Below, piece after piece: positions 15,445-39,642 of a stretch of DNA of 64,000 bases (its first letter is position 1; each line of letters starts with the position of its first letter). Location of the stretch: assembly GCA_034336665.1 (NCBI GenBank), contig CM067592.1, positions 38,939,889 through 39,003,888 on the forward strand, written 5' to 3'. The notes beneath the pieces are model-generated. The model had not been told where the DNA came from, did no database searches, and saw nothing but the letters and a program-made list of their open reading frames with translations. The translations under genes and the position numbers were made by a program. Source of the stretch: Luscinia megarhynchos. Its lineage: Eukaryota; Chordata; Aves; Passeriformes; Turdidae.

Positions 15445-17132
15445 TTTTGCAGGCTGCTTAGGCTTTAGTTCTTCTGATTTTGGAAAAACAGAATATATAC
15501 AACTCCTTTACTTCTTCACAAGAAATAAAGAGTGTTTTAGTCTAAAGAAATCAGTCTTCATATGTTAGTGACTGAATGATGGGTGACTAAGGAAGGTACT
15601 AGATTTCCAAGATGACACTTAAGTAAAAAGTGCCTCTGCTAATGTCATTCTAAAGATACTCTGTATTTCATTTTTCTCTAGATCCTTTAATTAATCCTAG
15701 ATCTTAATGAATTTTCAGAGTGAAAAATAACCCTCAGTATCATATGCAAAACAAAGTCTATTCCAATACAATTGTTCACCTGAACATTATTGGAAGAAAA
15801 CAAGCTAGACAAATTGCCTATACATAAGTCAAAACAGTTTTTATATTGTCTGCTTCATATAAAAGACAGACAAGAGCATATAATTTTACTTGAATTTGCC
15901 AGATTATTTGACCAAAAAATCACTATATTCAATGGCCAAAAAAGTCACAAGAAAGTGCAACTGTTAGTATTAGATTTTTAGGAGAAGAATTGGAAGAACT
16001 AGAGACCAACTAATTATCTAAAAAATTAGAAAAGTCTTTAGATTTGATAGTGCCAAAGTAACTATAGAATTAGACCATTTCACTAATTTCAGGTATTCAT
16101 GTAATAGCAGTTACATGGCAAGTCAAGTCAGAAAACAGCAAGACAACTGACTGTACAGTAAACAGAAATCTGGTCTTTCCATTAATAGATCTAGTGCACT
16201 ACTGTGAACATAAACCAATCTCAAAGCTTCTCTTAACTAATACATTGGATATACTTTTTTGTTATGGAATCCTTCTCTATGCTTTTAATCAAAATATAAA
16301 ATTCTTTAATGTTTGTTTTAGTCTTGCTACCTTTTGAGGCAAATTCTTATCAGAACATACAAGACTTCCCTCTTTATTTCATTTTTTTTTCAGCTGCATT
16401 CACATTTTTTCTAGCTACAGTTTAAGAACACTGTTGCCCTTAAACATACTCCTCCCCAACACATAGTATATAAATCTTACATTAATTTAGCATGAATTTC
16501 TCAGAGCAGACATAAAAAAAGATCCCTTTAAAAGTAGGGCCAGCTTTAAATGCTCTTATACTGTAAAACATATATTTACAACAGAAACTTATGAATTAAT
16601 AATAAGGCAATATTACATTAAGAACACTACCATGAATATAACACGTAGCTCTATATATCTTTCTGTAATAGCTAAATAAATACTAATTAATTATTTTTTA
16701 CTCAATTTCTACTTTTTAGCACTATATCTAAATGCCTTAATGTTGTGTTTCAACTTGAGAAGCTGTGGATAAAGAGACACAACAAAATTTCCTTGAAATT
16801 ATAGAAATGCCACAACTTCCTTTAGTAGATTACATCCTCTCAAAAAAAGGTGCAAATCTAGATCCTTGGATGATCCTTCAAGCAAACCTCAAAAGAATTA
16901 AACTTCACTTGAAATCCTGTCCTGGAGTAACTATTGGCCAAGGTGCTTTGAGATCTATAATAATATAATCTATAATAATATAATCTCAAAATAATGAATA
17001 ACTCCACAGTTTTTTTCACAAAATCTCTCATGTCATCGTACAAAATGTTTTCAAAAGATCTGGTTGCCAGCACTTTTTCTCTCCCTCCTCACCCCGAATT
17101 TTAGTATTTTTTATGACGATAATTTGGCGTTA

Positions 17133-22316
<5,184 letters not shown>

Positions 22317-24267
22317 TTAACAGAACGAAAGTATGATAGTTACAGTGTTATCTAACATTTCTAGTTTAAGTTTTATAGCAAGGAGAAGATACTTGTTATC
22401 ACTGTAGTCCAGTAAAATTTACCAAACATCTCAAAGAATATAGGATAAATATCCTTGCAATTACTGTAGAAGAAATGAAATAAATAAATTGCAAAATTTA
22501 ATAAGTTAGCTTAGGCATTTCCCCGGGTTTTATTTATTTTTCAGCTAGCATTCAATCCTAATTTGCAAGATTTTGTTATTGATTATTAAAACGCTTATGT
22601 AAAATCTCCAATATCACCCTCTTCTAATAAGGACATAATCTTCATTTCTGGTGTTCAGCTAGAAGTACCTTGTTAATATTGTTGAATCCTTACAGATATA
22701 TCAGTATTTCTTTATTATATTGCTTACTAAACCAAATGAGGCATTCCATACTTTCTTATCTAATTGATCAAGCACATTGCATATTCTCCTGATAATGTTG
22801 TGATCTTGGTCTAACAGCTATGCAAAATTAATTTTTACTCCAGCCATGCTCTGATTTTAAGATGGGAAGGGAGAAGCAAAAAGAAAAAAAAGATTTGAAA
22901 ATTTCTGTTCCTGCAGAATGAAACACTATAATACAGTGTATGTGGAGGCCTAGTCCACAGCCAGTGAAGTAAAATTAGTCCATTCCCTCATTCCAGCAGA
23001 GTTTTTATCATTTTAGGAAGGGTTTGGATCCTGAACCTACAAAACCCTAGAAAAGCAGCATGACAGGATTTTCACACATATTCTGGCAATTGCTCATTGT
23101 GGCTTTTGACACTCAGGAGTACTGCCAGCTATCACAAGTTAAAGCAGCCATCGGGACAGCATTTACATGGTAAGGCAGCTGTGAACAGATGGCTGCAGCT
23201 GGGAGGGGAATGCATAGCTTTGCACCTCGCTCTCCTGTGCTGCCTTATGGGCTTCTTGAAGTTTCCAACCTGTGAAAAATGCCACCAGAAAAGCAGCAGT
23301 CTTAGATATTGGCATCAATTTTAAGCCCATATTCCTCAACTGTTTCAGGTCATGGCTCCCACAGAGCAAACTTCACAACACTTGTGAATCAAGTGTATCA
23401 CAGCTATTTAAAAATAATGGGCTGGCTGTTACCAGTAATTCAAACACAATAGGAAGTTTAATACTGTAATATATACAAAATTGGTATAACATTACCAACA
23501 ATTAGAAGAGAGTCAATAGTGGCAGTAACAGTCCAGTAAAGCAGTGATACAATTAGCTTCAATGACGCATTTGAATGATATTTGTAAATCAAAATGTCAT
23601 CCCTGGGGGAGGGTAGGGATAGGAAGTTTTATTTTTTCTCTCCTAATTTACTGCTTTTTCTTTTCTAACTGTTCTTTTTCTCAGCTCTGAGAACTCTGAG
23701 ATTTATGGATGTAAAGACACTCTATCAATAAGTAAGGTTAAATATAGGCTTAGGAAAAGTATATTACAAAGTATCTTATATTGTAAATCATGTTGGGAAA
23801 AGAATTTCTTCACTTTATGACATCTGGCTCACAGTCTCCCATTTAGTTTTCTGGAACTGCCAAACACCATTTGGTTAGGAAATCAATATTATTTAGCATT
23901 TTATCTAAGCAGTAAGACTGCAGTCTTCCTATGAGCAAAAAGAAGGAAGATCCTCTTATAAATTATATATAAAGTTGTTTCTATTGAAAAAATTACATAA
24001 GCTTTTGGCATGTATCAACTAGTCTTACTTAAAACTGTAAAATAAAAAAAGAGGCAATAATAACAAGATAGAAAAAATAGCGTTCTCAAAACAATAATGC
24101 AACTGCAATTTGTAGCACTCTACAAGTTCCTACTCAAATTGAAATCTGTTCATTTTTGTATCAATTCCTTGTGATATCTCTAATAGTTGCATCTTCATTC
24201 TGTCAGCAGGGACACTTAGTGTTGAGGCAGAGACAATAAAGATCTTATGTTGCCGAACAGTGTATTT

Positions 24268-24272
<5 letters not shown>

Positions 24273-24298
<26 letters not shown>
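24273..24298. repeat. T26 homopolymer
   Basis: An uninterrupted run of 26 T directly left of an old CR1-like scrap; on the minus strand it is a poly-A run in the transcript direction. Confidence 0.95.
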
Positions 24299-24299
24299 A

Positions 24300-24420
24300 A
24301 CTGTAAGATCCATAGATAAAAGACCAGAAGGGAAAACTGTGATCATCTAGTTCTAAGTCTGATAAAATACAGACTAAATAAATTCTCTGAATCAATTATT
24401 GTCTGAAAAACATAATTTAG
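24300..24420 (-). mobile_element. Old CR1-like 3'-end fragment
   Basis: Plus-strand GACCAGAAGGGAAAACTG and TGATCATCTAGTTCTAAG resemble the complement of the 3' end of older amniote CR1 families. The adjoining T26 run lies at the 3' end for minus orientation. Boundaries on the right are uncertain. Confidence 0.5.
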
Positions 24421-26079
24421 TCTAGGAAAAATATTCAATTGATTGCATTAAAACATGTCAATTTATGGAAAATTCACAAATTATTTTACTGCCAGTTTGT
24501 GCATATGCATGTATTCACATACAGTCCAGCTTTAAATCCCAAACATTAAATAATTTTCTGGTTTTATTTACTGCTTTCAAGAACATTATTTGAAATTTTT
24601 TCCTCTATGAAAATCCTTTTAAGTTAAACAATCACCACAGATTATGCCCAAATTCAGCAAAGAGATTTAAATGCTTCCACCAAAAAATGAACCTCAACTT
24701 CTTTATTGCTATCCTTACATTCTCTTCATGTATTGTAAAACTGTAATCACAGACATGTATTAAACCTCTTGATTATGCAGGAAGCTGCAAAGAGGACCAA
24801 AACAATGTTGATTAGACTGAGGATAGGACAAATATGAATTAATAATAATTTATGTAACGCTAAATAAGGGGTAGAGTTGAACACATAGTTTACAACTACT
24901 TCTGCTACTGAAAGCAAAAGACATGCCCTGATTTCTCAGGGTACTGAAGAGAGATGAAACAGATGGTTTTCTTTGCTCAATCAGAAATTTACTGAGCTGC
25001 TTTAATGAAGGTATCACTTATGATTGGTTAATATGGTTAGTCTCTGTTACATCCAAAGCTCACATTATTTGGTTTTCCTTTCCTCATTTAAATGTCAAAC
25101 AGAGGAATGTGTTCTCATTCCACATTGAATGGATTGTCTGCTTGTATTTACATGCTTGCACTGTCATTTTGCAATTGAATTTACTTTTTTTTTTTAATTC
25201 AGCCAATACCTTACTAGAGCCCATCAGTCTCCTCACCAGTATTACCCTTATCTTTATTTAATGTAAATTCATGCTGAACAATATATTATCTTTATAATGC
25301 ACTATAGTATCTTTATATTATTTTTTATGAAGAACTGTATAATCAATTTTATTTTGGACCCAAGAATCAGTCTTCTGCTGACAGATTATAATCACCCATT
25401 TAATACAATAATTTTGGAACAATCGATATATTTCAGCATTTTGGATTTTTTAAAATATCTCAATACTTACTGGAAATTCATAAAAATAAATCAGAATATG
25501 TCTACTCAACTCTTGCAATGAAAAGAAGAAGAACAAAAAACACCCATCATAGAAAGGTGGGGTTTTTTTAATCCACTCATACTAATTACTCTATTGGAAT
25601 TTATTCAATGTCTACCTTTTACTTCAATAATGACAGAAATAATAGAGATAACTCTTTCTAACCAGAATTTCTGTCTATTAATGTACCAAAGACTTCATTC
25701 ATTCTCATATGCTTCAAAATCTTTCAGCTGACATATGTTAATGTTAATCTTAACTTTTATTTTGATATATTTTTCAATTTGATAGCAGCAGTCTTAACAT
25801 ACAATTTATTAAACATATTGTATTGTAGAGCAGAAAAGGAATTATAGAAATGAATCAGTACTGCATTTTGAAGGTGACAGAAAAGTGTGAGTGCTACTCA
25901 TATGTGTGGTACAGTCACCAAATACCACTGACTAACTTTTTTTAAATGGCCACATTCTTCTAGAATATCTTTAGTAGTTTCATTGTACCTTGGCATCTTA
26001 TAATTAGATAATTTTATCATAAATGCTGAAAAAAAATCAATAACATCTAAATGCAATTTTAAAAACTTTATAAAATAAA

Positions 26080-26189
26080 TTATATTTATATTTATATTTA
26101 TATTTATATTTATATTTATATTTATATTTATATTTATATTTATATTTATATTATATTTATATTTATATTTATATTTATATTTATATTTA
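26080..26189. repeat. TTTATA hexanucleotide repeat
   Basis: About eighteen copies of TTTATA (also readable as TATATT), with one shortened unit near 26150. Confidence 0.95.
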
Positions 26190-27240
26190 CATTGCTTTTG
26201 GGTTTCTGTTTGATTTGCTTTTTTGTTTTTTTGTTTTTTTTCTCACAGAAAGCTATGCTTTCCTTGCCCTGCTCTAATATGGTTTGGTTTTCTTGTAACT
26301 AACATACTTCATTGAAGAGATCAATATTTAAAATCTAAAATAAAGAAGCCAAGTACAGTAATGGAGAATTACAAAAAAGAGTGAAAGTACTAAATATGCA
26401 ACAATTAACAGGCAACAACTACTGGACTGCATTTGATATATGACTTTTCAGAAGCATCCAAATAAGTAACTCTAACTTGTAAACATAGTGGAGTGCATGG
26501 TTTATGACAATTCAATTCAAACAATTATTCATGGCTCTACTTTATTTTGCTGTGGGCATAAACAATTTTCTTTTCCTCCCAAGTAAATGTCCTACAAGGA
26601 ATAGATTATTGATGCAATAAGAATTTATGATCTTTTAGATTTGAGTAATTTAATGAAGTACTGAACTTACTATAAATACCAGTAAACCTTCTCCTCCATG
26701 TTTTTACATGGTATGCAAGTCAGTTAATCTGAAAAATTAATGTCTGTCTGATAGAACAAAAACCTGTTTAATAAAGGATACTTCCTGTGAAATATGATTG
26801 TATCATTTAGTTCTGAAGAGCAACAGAAGCAAAAAGAAAGCAATGATCTCTTTGAAGAGTTCAAATCACCCTGTGATCACCTGATGTGATCTATTCTTTC
26901 TTGTTTGACAGCACTTCTGAAGAATGGGAATTTGCTACTAGACCTTCTTTGCATTTTTCACCTATCCAAAGGTAAATGCCATTAATAGTACACTTAATTA
27001 GACCCTCATGGGTGTCAACAACCTCAGGTTAGGTCTGCTTTCCTTATGTAGCTTCAAACTTCTGCTAGAAGCAGTGGCCTGGCAAGAGAGTTCAAACTTT
27101 ATCAGTTTTGCCTAGTTTGAAAATTAATATGCAGAACTCAGAAATTACTGCAAGTCATAGCTCTTTACATTAACTGTAAAGCTGAATATTAAAGAAAATG
27201 TTAATTTTAAAATCCACTGCTGTTATATAATTACCATTGG

Positions 27241-27324
27241 AATAATAATAAAAAATAAATAATAATAACAACAACAACAACAACAAAACAACGACAACAA
27301 TAATAATAATAATAATAATAATAA
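27241..27324. repeat. AAT/AAC trinucleotide repeat
   Basis: Compound run of AAT, then AAC units, then AAT again. Confidence 0.95.
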
Positions 27325-27349
27325 ATCATGTAATATCATAATATCTATA

Positions 27350-27390
27350 CTATATATATATATCTACATACACACACACACACACACATA
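27350..27390. repeat. TA/CA dinucleotide repeat
   Basis: TA units followed by about nine CA units, lying just left of the CR1 copy at 27.4 kb. Confidence 0.93.
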
Positions 27391-27417
27391 CAAAATTTCT
27401 TATGTAAGATATATCCC

Positions 27418-27862
27418 AGAATGAATTACATTGCAAAAGACCTCTGAGATCTTCAAGTCCAACTTTTGATTGGACACTACCTTGCCAATGAGATCATTGC
27501 TCCATCCAGTCTTTCCTTAAACACCTTCAGGGATGATGACTCCACAGCCTCCCAGTGCAGCTCACTCCAATGCTTAACAACCCTTTCTGTGAAGAAATTT
27601 CCCTGATGTGCAGCCTGAACATCCTCTGGTGCAGCTTAAGCCTGTGTCCTCTTGTCCTGTCTCTGGTTACCTGGGAAAAAGGCTGACCCCACCTGGCTGC
27701 ATGCTCCTTGCAGGGAGCTGTAGAGAGTGATAAGGTTCACCCTGAGCCTCCTTTTCTCCAGGCTAAACATCCCCAGCTCACTCCGATTCTCCTCATGGAA
27801 TTTACTCTCTAGGCTCTTCATCAGCCTCATTGCCCTTCTCTGGACTTCATTACATATCATGC
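27418..27862 (-). mobile_element. CR1 LINE, 5'-truncated 3' end
   Basis: The plus strand reads the complement of a CR1 tail: AAGACCTCTGAGATCTTCAA, TCCAACTTTTGATTGG, CCTTCAGGGATGATGACTCC, GTGAAGAAATTTCCCTG, CTCTTGTCCTGTCTCTGG, GAGCCTCCTTTTCTCCAGGC, and CCCTTCTCTGGACTTCATTA. This is the best conserved short CR1 here, hence relatively young. It is flanked by TA/CA and AT runs on its two sides. Confidence 0.93.
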
Positions 27863-27887
27863 TATAAAATATTTATATGATAATTTC

Positions 27888-27889
<2 letters not shown>

Positions 27890-27919
<30 letters not shown>
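27890..27919. repeat. AT dinucleotide repeat
   Basis: About fourteen AT units about 30 bp past the CR1 copy. Confidence 0.93.
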
Positions 27920-27920
<1 letters not shown>

Positions 27921-28814
27921 CATGCCAAAAATGATACAACATCTTGTATTTAGATGTTTTATTATATACATTAATAGAATTTGTGGTTTTCTTAACAAAT
28001 TGCACTTAGAGTTTATGTCAAAATCTCTGGCATAATTATTTTCCTTCAAAAATTGTGTTGTTTTCTCAAATTTTAGTTTTTACCTTCTTAATTACACATC
28101 TTCTGATACTGTATTTATGATGTAAATGACTAAGAAAATCAGTGTTCTTATTTCAAGGTTTTTTCTGTATCATGACCATGAACTGTTATATTCTGAAATC
28201 TTTTCACTGAACTTATTTCAGTTCAAAATTGCTTCTTTTTGAAGTCAAGTACTATAATGTTGTATGACACTACAAGTATATTCCTCTGACATTCAAACTG
28301 AGTTCCCATGCTTGTTCTCATGATATTTTAGAATTCTCCATCACAGCTTGTCTAGAAATACTATGATCATTCATCATCAGTGTGAAATATTGCAGCAATA
28401 CAATCACCCAGACTAAGCAAACATGAAATGAAGTCAGGGAGGTCAATGAGTGTCAGAACTGTCTGTATGTTTTAGAGATTACTCTGAGGAAGCTAGTTGA
28501 CTTCCATGTTTTAAGATCTGTCACATCTGAGGTCAGGTTTTGTAATTAATAATAGCTGGGAACTTGGTGAGTAGTGAAATTCAAATTCTTCTCCCCCTAC
28601 ACAAGCTCTAAGTGTTTCTGTTTCATTTCTGTCTTTGCCACTGGCTTAATTTTCTGTGGCCACAAGGGAGGTCTGCTGTATCACAGGCTGAGTGAGCATG
28701 GCCAGTCAACTGAGGGACGTGGTTACTTCCCTCTATTTGACATTTGCAAGAGAATATCTGCATTGCTGCTCCAATTTCTTTTCCCATAGAAAAGGAAAAT
28801 ATTAATAAACAGGA

Positions 28815-29185
28815 GAAAGTATTGTGGAGGCCACCAGACTGTTCAGGTCTGGAGCACTTGTCCTGCCCTTCAGGCTGGAGGAACAGAGCTGCTTCAACCT
28901 GGGGAAGGAAAAGGTTTTCTGGAGAACCTTATAGTAGACTCCAAAGCCTAAGGGGAAGTCATCAGACAGATACATGGTCTTTGCTATGGTGAAAGCACAA
29001 ATAAAAGGCTTAATAAAAGCAAAAAGAAATTCTCACTGAGGACAGCCAAGCAGCAGAAGCTGCCCAGAGAAGCAGTGCATTCTCCATTCTTCGATGCTTC
29101 AAAACACCAGTTTGACAAAGCACTGAGAAACCAGATCTCAACTCATGGCTAATCCTGCTGCAAGCAGGACACCTCCTTAGGACCT
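28815..29185 (+). mobile_element. CR1 LINE fragment, degraded
   Basis: Plus-strand traces of the CR1 3' region: GGAGCACTTGTCCTGCCCTT, GAGCTGCTTCAACCTGG, CTTATAGTAGACTCCAAAG, CTGCCCAGAGAAGCAGTGCA and GCTAATCCTGCTGCAAGCAG. Strongly diverged, so boundaries are approximate. Confidence 0.72.
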
Positions 29186-30490
29186 GTCACACTGAATTAA
29201 ACCATAATACTATATCACAACTCCATGATATGTAGGAGAAATGATCAGTTCACAATCAGATGTCAGACTAGTGAAGTGAAAGAACCCAATGGGATTTTTA
29301 AGTCTTATGCATTTTCATAAGAAAATTAGAATGCAGTGCTGAAATACACATCTGTTAAGAAATCTTCCAGGCATAATTACCCTGACAAGACAGATGACAC
29401 AAAAATAAATACATACTAATGTGTATTTTTTTAATCTATGTACTTTCCTGACTGAGCTTAAAAGTATAAATCAGTACTTTACTGGTATTTCTCTTATTCA
29501 TATAAGCTGAAGAAATCTGAAAACCAAATATGATATCATATGATGAAGGAGAAAGGTCACACAAAGAATAAAAATATTTCTAAATATTCTAAATATATAT
29601 TATGTATTAAATACTATACTTTTATAGTAACAGTAAGTTCATGAAAACTTATGAGGTAACGTGATTAAAGAAATTAAATTAACCTTATTTAATATTGTAA
29701 TAACTTACTCAACTGTATATCAAATATGGCTCATCCAGCTCTTCAGTCGAGTTCTTTGGGGTTGTTTATAGCATAATTCCTAATTTCTGATTACAAACCA
29801 GAGCAGATATAGAATTTTGCATACTACATTACTATTGAACATAAGTCAAACATATTCTCTTTCTTGAAAAGGGAAATTATTAAAAACATAAGTATCATCA
29901 CAAATCTTCAATAAGTATCAGTTTTGCATAACCATATTATTCTGGTTACCATATAAATGTATTCAGTATGTAAACCTAGAATGATTGCATAAATTTATAA
30001 AATTTAAATTCTTACAAGTAGTTGAAAATTTGCATGTAGATATTGTATACGCTGAGTTACTCTCCCACAGCATAGCTTTCCCAGCTGCATAGAAATTCAG
30101 AGGAGATAATATGTGCAATGTTTTGTGATGGACGCATGCACAGCTAGTAAAGGGTATGTCTGCAAGACATGGTAACCAGCTATGAACTCCCCTTCATGTA
30201 ATTAAATTGATCATGTATTCATGTATTCATGAATTCATAATTTAATTCCAGTTGGATAAACCAAAATATCTGTTTGAAAACTATGACAACATTTTTGTTT
30301 TCACTATTGATGTGTATCATGAAAAATGCATTTTTACAGTGTCAATGGTTTGCACTGGATGATAGTGGGTCTTTTTCCCAATTCCTGGATGAAGTTTTTA
30401 GAGAAGCATATCTTAGGTTTATAAAAAATTATGTTTAAAAGTCATTGCAGAAAAAATGCATCATGGTTTAGCAAAACTCTTCAGTAGTTA

Positions 30491-36968
<6,478 letters not shown>

Positions 36969-37166
36969 CTGACTTGTCTAAAAGCCTTGACTTTTTGCAA
37001 TAGTAAGCAAGCTCCTGTTCACAGTGATCTGCAAGGTTTATTGTAGCCTGAAGCTGGTCAAGGCTGGCAGAATACTTGAAAAACACAGCGTGTGGGTTCT
37101 CTCGATTAGCACTTTTAACTCTGGTTAGGTCGGTGTTGTTATGCTGTATAATTGTCCACGTTGCAT
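36969..37166 (-). CDS. CNTNAP4: CNTNAP4 exon 13: fibrinogen-like domain, second part
   Basis: 198 bp (2 + 65 codons + 1). It encodes TWTIIQHNNTDLTRV near the start and HCEQELAYYCKKSRLL near the end. The two cysteines of the latter segment are family-conserved. One sequon (NNT) is present. The acceptor is gttttgaaag and the donor GTAAGT. TWTIIQHN is typical of CNTNAP4; CNTNAP5 has a different tryptophan context (WTSVQHN as I recall it). Confidence 0.95.
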
Positions 37167-38236
37167 CTTTCAAAACACATGTGAAAAGTAGTAAAGAATG
37201 AGAGAGTTGCATAAGTTAGTAATGGAAAGAGCATTTATGATGATTCAACTTCTTTGATGACAGAAAGCCATTTGGGGCCCATGAAGCAGACATAAATCAT
37301 TGAACAAAAATGAAAATAATTATTCATTGTTTTATTCACAGGTAGATCATTGTACCATGACTGTAACAGGTACTCAGCTAGTTAGGATTATTGAATAAGG
37401 AAAGAATATGTGATGACATCCAATATTTGTAACAAAAATAAAATATTGTTTACTTGGCAAATTGCAATGAGAGATTAGAAGGAAAAAAACACTTACTATT
37501 GTTACTTCCCTCAGGCTTAAATGATACATAAAATAACCCTAGTTCTATCCTAGAATCTACCTACGTTACATACATCCTTATATCTTGAATTAATTTATTC
37601 TGTATGAGAAAATGGCCTACAGGCCCTTTCTATTATACAAAGAAGCAGAAATCTCTTGGGTATACTGTGTTTGTTATACTTCATGTATAAGATTACATGA
37701 AAGTGAATTATTACTGCCACCTGAAATTAAATAGTAGTCATGGTGAAGGCTCATATAATTTTTCTGTTTTGTGTCTTTGCCAAGCCCCTTCACCTGTGAA
37801 TAGAAATAAAATGAGCTTATTCTGTTCCAACTCCCACTTCCAAAATCTGTCAGTCTTACTCTTTTCAAGGTAGGGGTGAGAAGGCTTTCAGTTAAAGCCC
37901 ATCTGGGACAGTCAAGGCAAGTTTGGATTAATGATCACTGTATTCTTGCATCTTCATGGTGTAATTTGAAAAAAGCATGAGAAATATTATTTTTTCTAAA
38001 TATTTCTATTGATGTAATATTTCAGACATTCTAATAGTAGTATTCTAATTATGCCCATCTTTTATTTCATCAGCTGCCTATAGTCCGCACATGGCAGATA
38101 TTAAAAAATATCCATAAAGAGGAAAGAATCATGGCATAGTGGTTTTGGTTTCCTAATTTTAGATTTTTTGGCTAATACACTAATTTATGTGGTGGGTCTA
38201 GCTTTGACTAAATTGCTAGTGCACTCGCTAGAATTC

Positions 38237-38237
38237 T

Positions 38238-38276
<39 letters not shown>

Positions 38277-38277
38277 T
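38237..38277. repeat. TTTA tetranucleotide repeat
   Basis: About ten TTTA units abutting the left edge of the LTR-like block. Confidence 0.95.
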
Positions 38278-39642
38278 TGTTATGAGCTAGGATTAGAAAC
38301 AAGGCAAAGTAGGCTTAAACTTCATAGGGTATAAAGAAGAACTTTATTAATAGGACTGAAATAATAATAAGAATCAGAATAAAACTTTTAGAACACTTCT
38401 GCCACCTACATTTTCTTTTCTTTCACAATGATAATGTACTGGAACAAATTAATCAGTTTGCCATCTCTAAAATAGTCTTTCTCTAGTTTATTTAGGGAGA
38501 GGAGTCTCTCCCATCGTGCTATGGAGACTTCCCTACAAGAAAAAAATTCTCTCGTGGCTTCAGTGCCACAGGGAATCAGCAGCCCTGGAGAATGCAAATC
38601 TCATCACTATGTAAAAGTCCCTCTCCTCGACTTACACCTCCTCTCACAACTGTTTTTGAGGGCTATGTCAATTTACTTATATCCTTATTTCAAGGATGAG
38701 TTATTCAAAAGCAAAGGTTCTCTTCATCTATTTTTGAAATTATCTTCGTCTCTGGGAACAGAAGTCTTCTTCTCCTTCACTGGGGGCAAAGGGTCTTCAC
38801 CCTGCTTCTCTCTCTCTGTTCAAACTTTTTATGGGATCACAGCTACTCAGCGTCTGCTTGCTCAGCATGGATGCCTTTGCTCATGTCACAATGTGAAAGC
38901 TTTAACTACCCCATATTTTTTAGTGAGTTACAGTGAAAAAAGAGTCTGATGTATCAATCATACCTTTTTCATAGTTTTACAAGTAGATTTCAGCCTAAGA
39001 GTGAGGTATCTCCTCAATCCCTCCTATTTGGTACATACTTTATTGATTTTGGTGTCTTTATGTTGTTTTTTTACGCGTCTTCAACTCCTTTTTTTTCACT
39101 CGAGAGAGGACGGAAGGGCTGCAGCTCTCATTTGTGCAGTGAAAGAGTGAATATCTCGCCCGAGGGCTGCAGCTGGTAGTGTGATCCCTGTCAGGTGGCC
39201 AGAGCTGTTTAGGGTGGAGGATTTTCCGGCGGCTGTGCTGGGGGAAAGGCCAGGATCTTAGCAGCCAGGCATAGTGGTAGCTTTGTGGGTCAGTGGCTCT
39301 CCCTCGCCCTGCTCAGTGGATTTTGGGGCAGAGCAGCAGCCATGGGGAAGCCGAGCCCTGGGCCGGCCTGGCCGTGCTGGGCAGGCTGGGCTGGCCTGTT
39401 ACTTATTTCCAGGCCAGAAGGAAGAGAGAGTTTCTTGAAGTTTGTTTGTTTTTAAATGTGTGTTCACAGTGGCGTGTTCAGCTTTATCAGTAGTTTAAGA
39501 GGTTGTCAGTTCTCAAAACTAATCATTGGTTGGTTTTTGTTAGACATAGAGGCAGCTCTCAGTAGCACCTCTCAGAAAAAAATGATTTCCGTGCGTGGCT
39601 TCTTGCCTCCTCACCAAATGTCAAATGTGCAAAACCAGCACA
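38278..39642 (-). mobile_element. Probable ERV long terminal repeat (solo)
   Basis: The block is richer in GC and CpG than its surroundings. On the minus strand it starts TGTGCTGGTTTTGC, a start seen in avian ERV LTRs, and ends TCCTAGCTCATAACA, giving the TG...CA ends of LTRs. An AATAAAG signal lies about 70 bp before the 3' end (plus 38342-38348), and a weak TATA-like ATAAAAA lies at plus 38826-38832. No gag, pol or env remnant adjoins it. The left neighbour is a TTTA run, and no convincing target duplication was found. It could be two LTRs merged or an LTR plus an unrelated insert. Confidence 0.55.

Noticed and set aside
26080..27390. Closely spaced repeats considered as a CRISPR-like array
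   Set aside because: They are simple sequence repeats without unique spacers, in a vertebrate intron.
38521..38949. 142-codon plus-strand open frame, one of the longest in the window
   Set aside because: It lies in the LTR-like block, antisense to it, and shows no recognisable protein domain.
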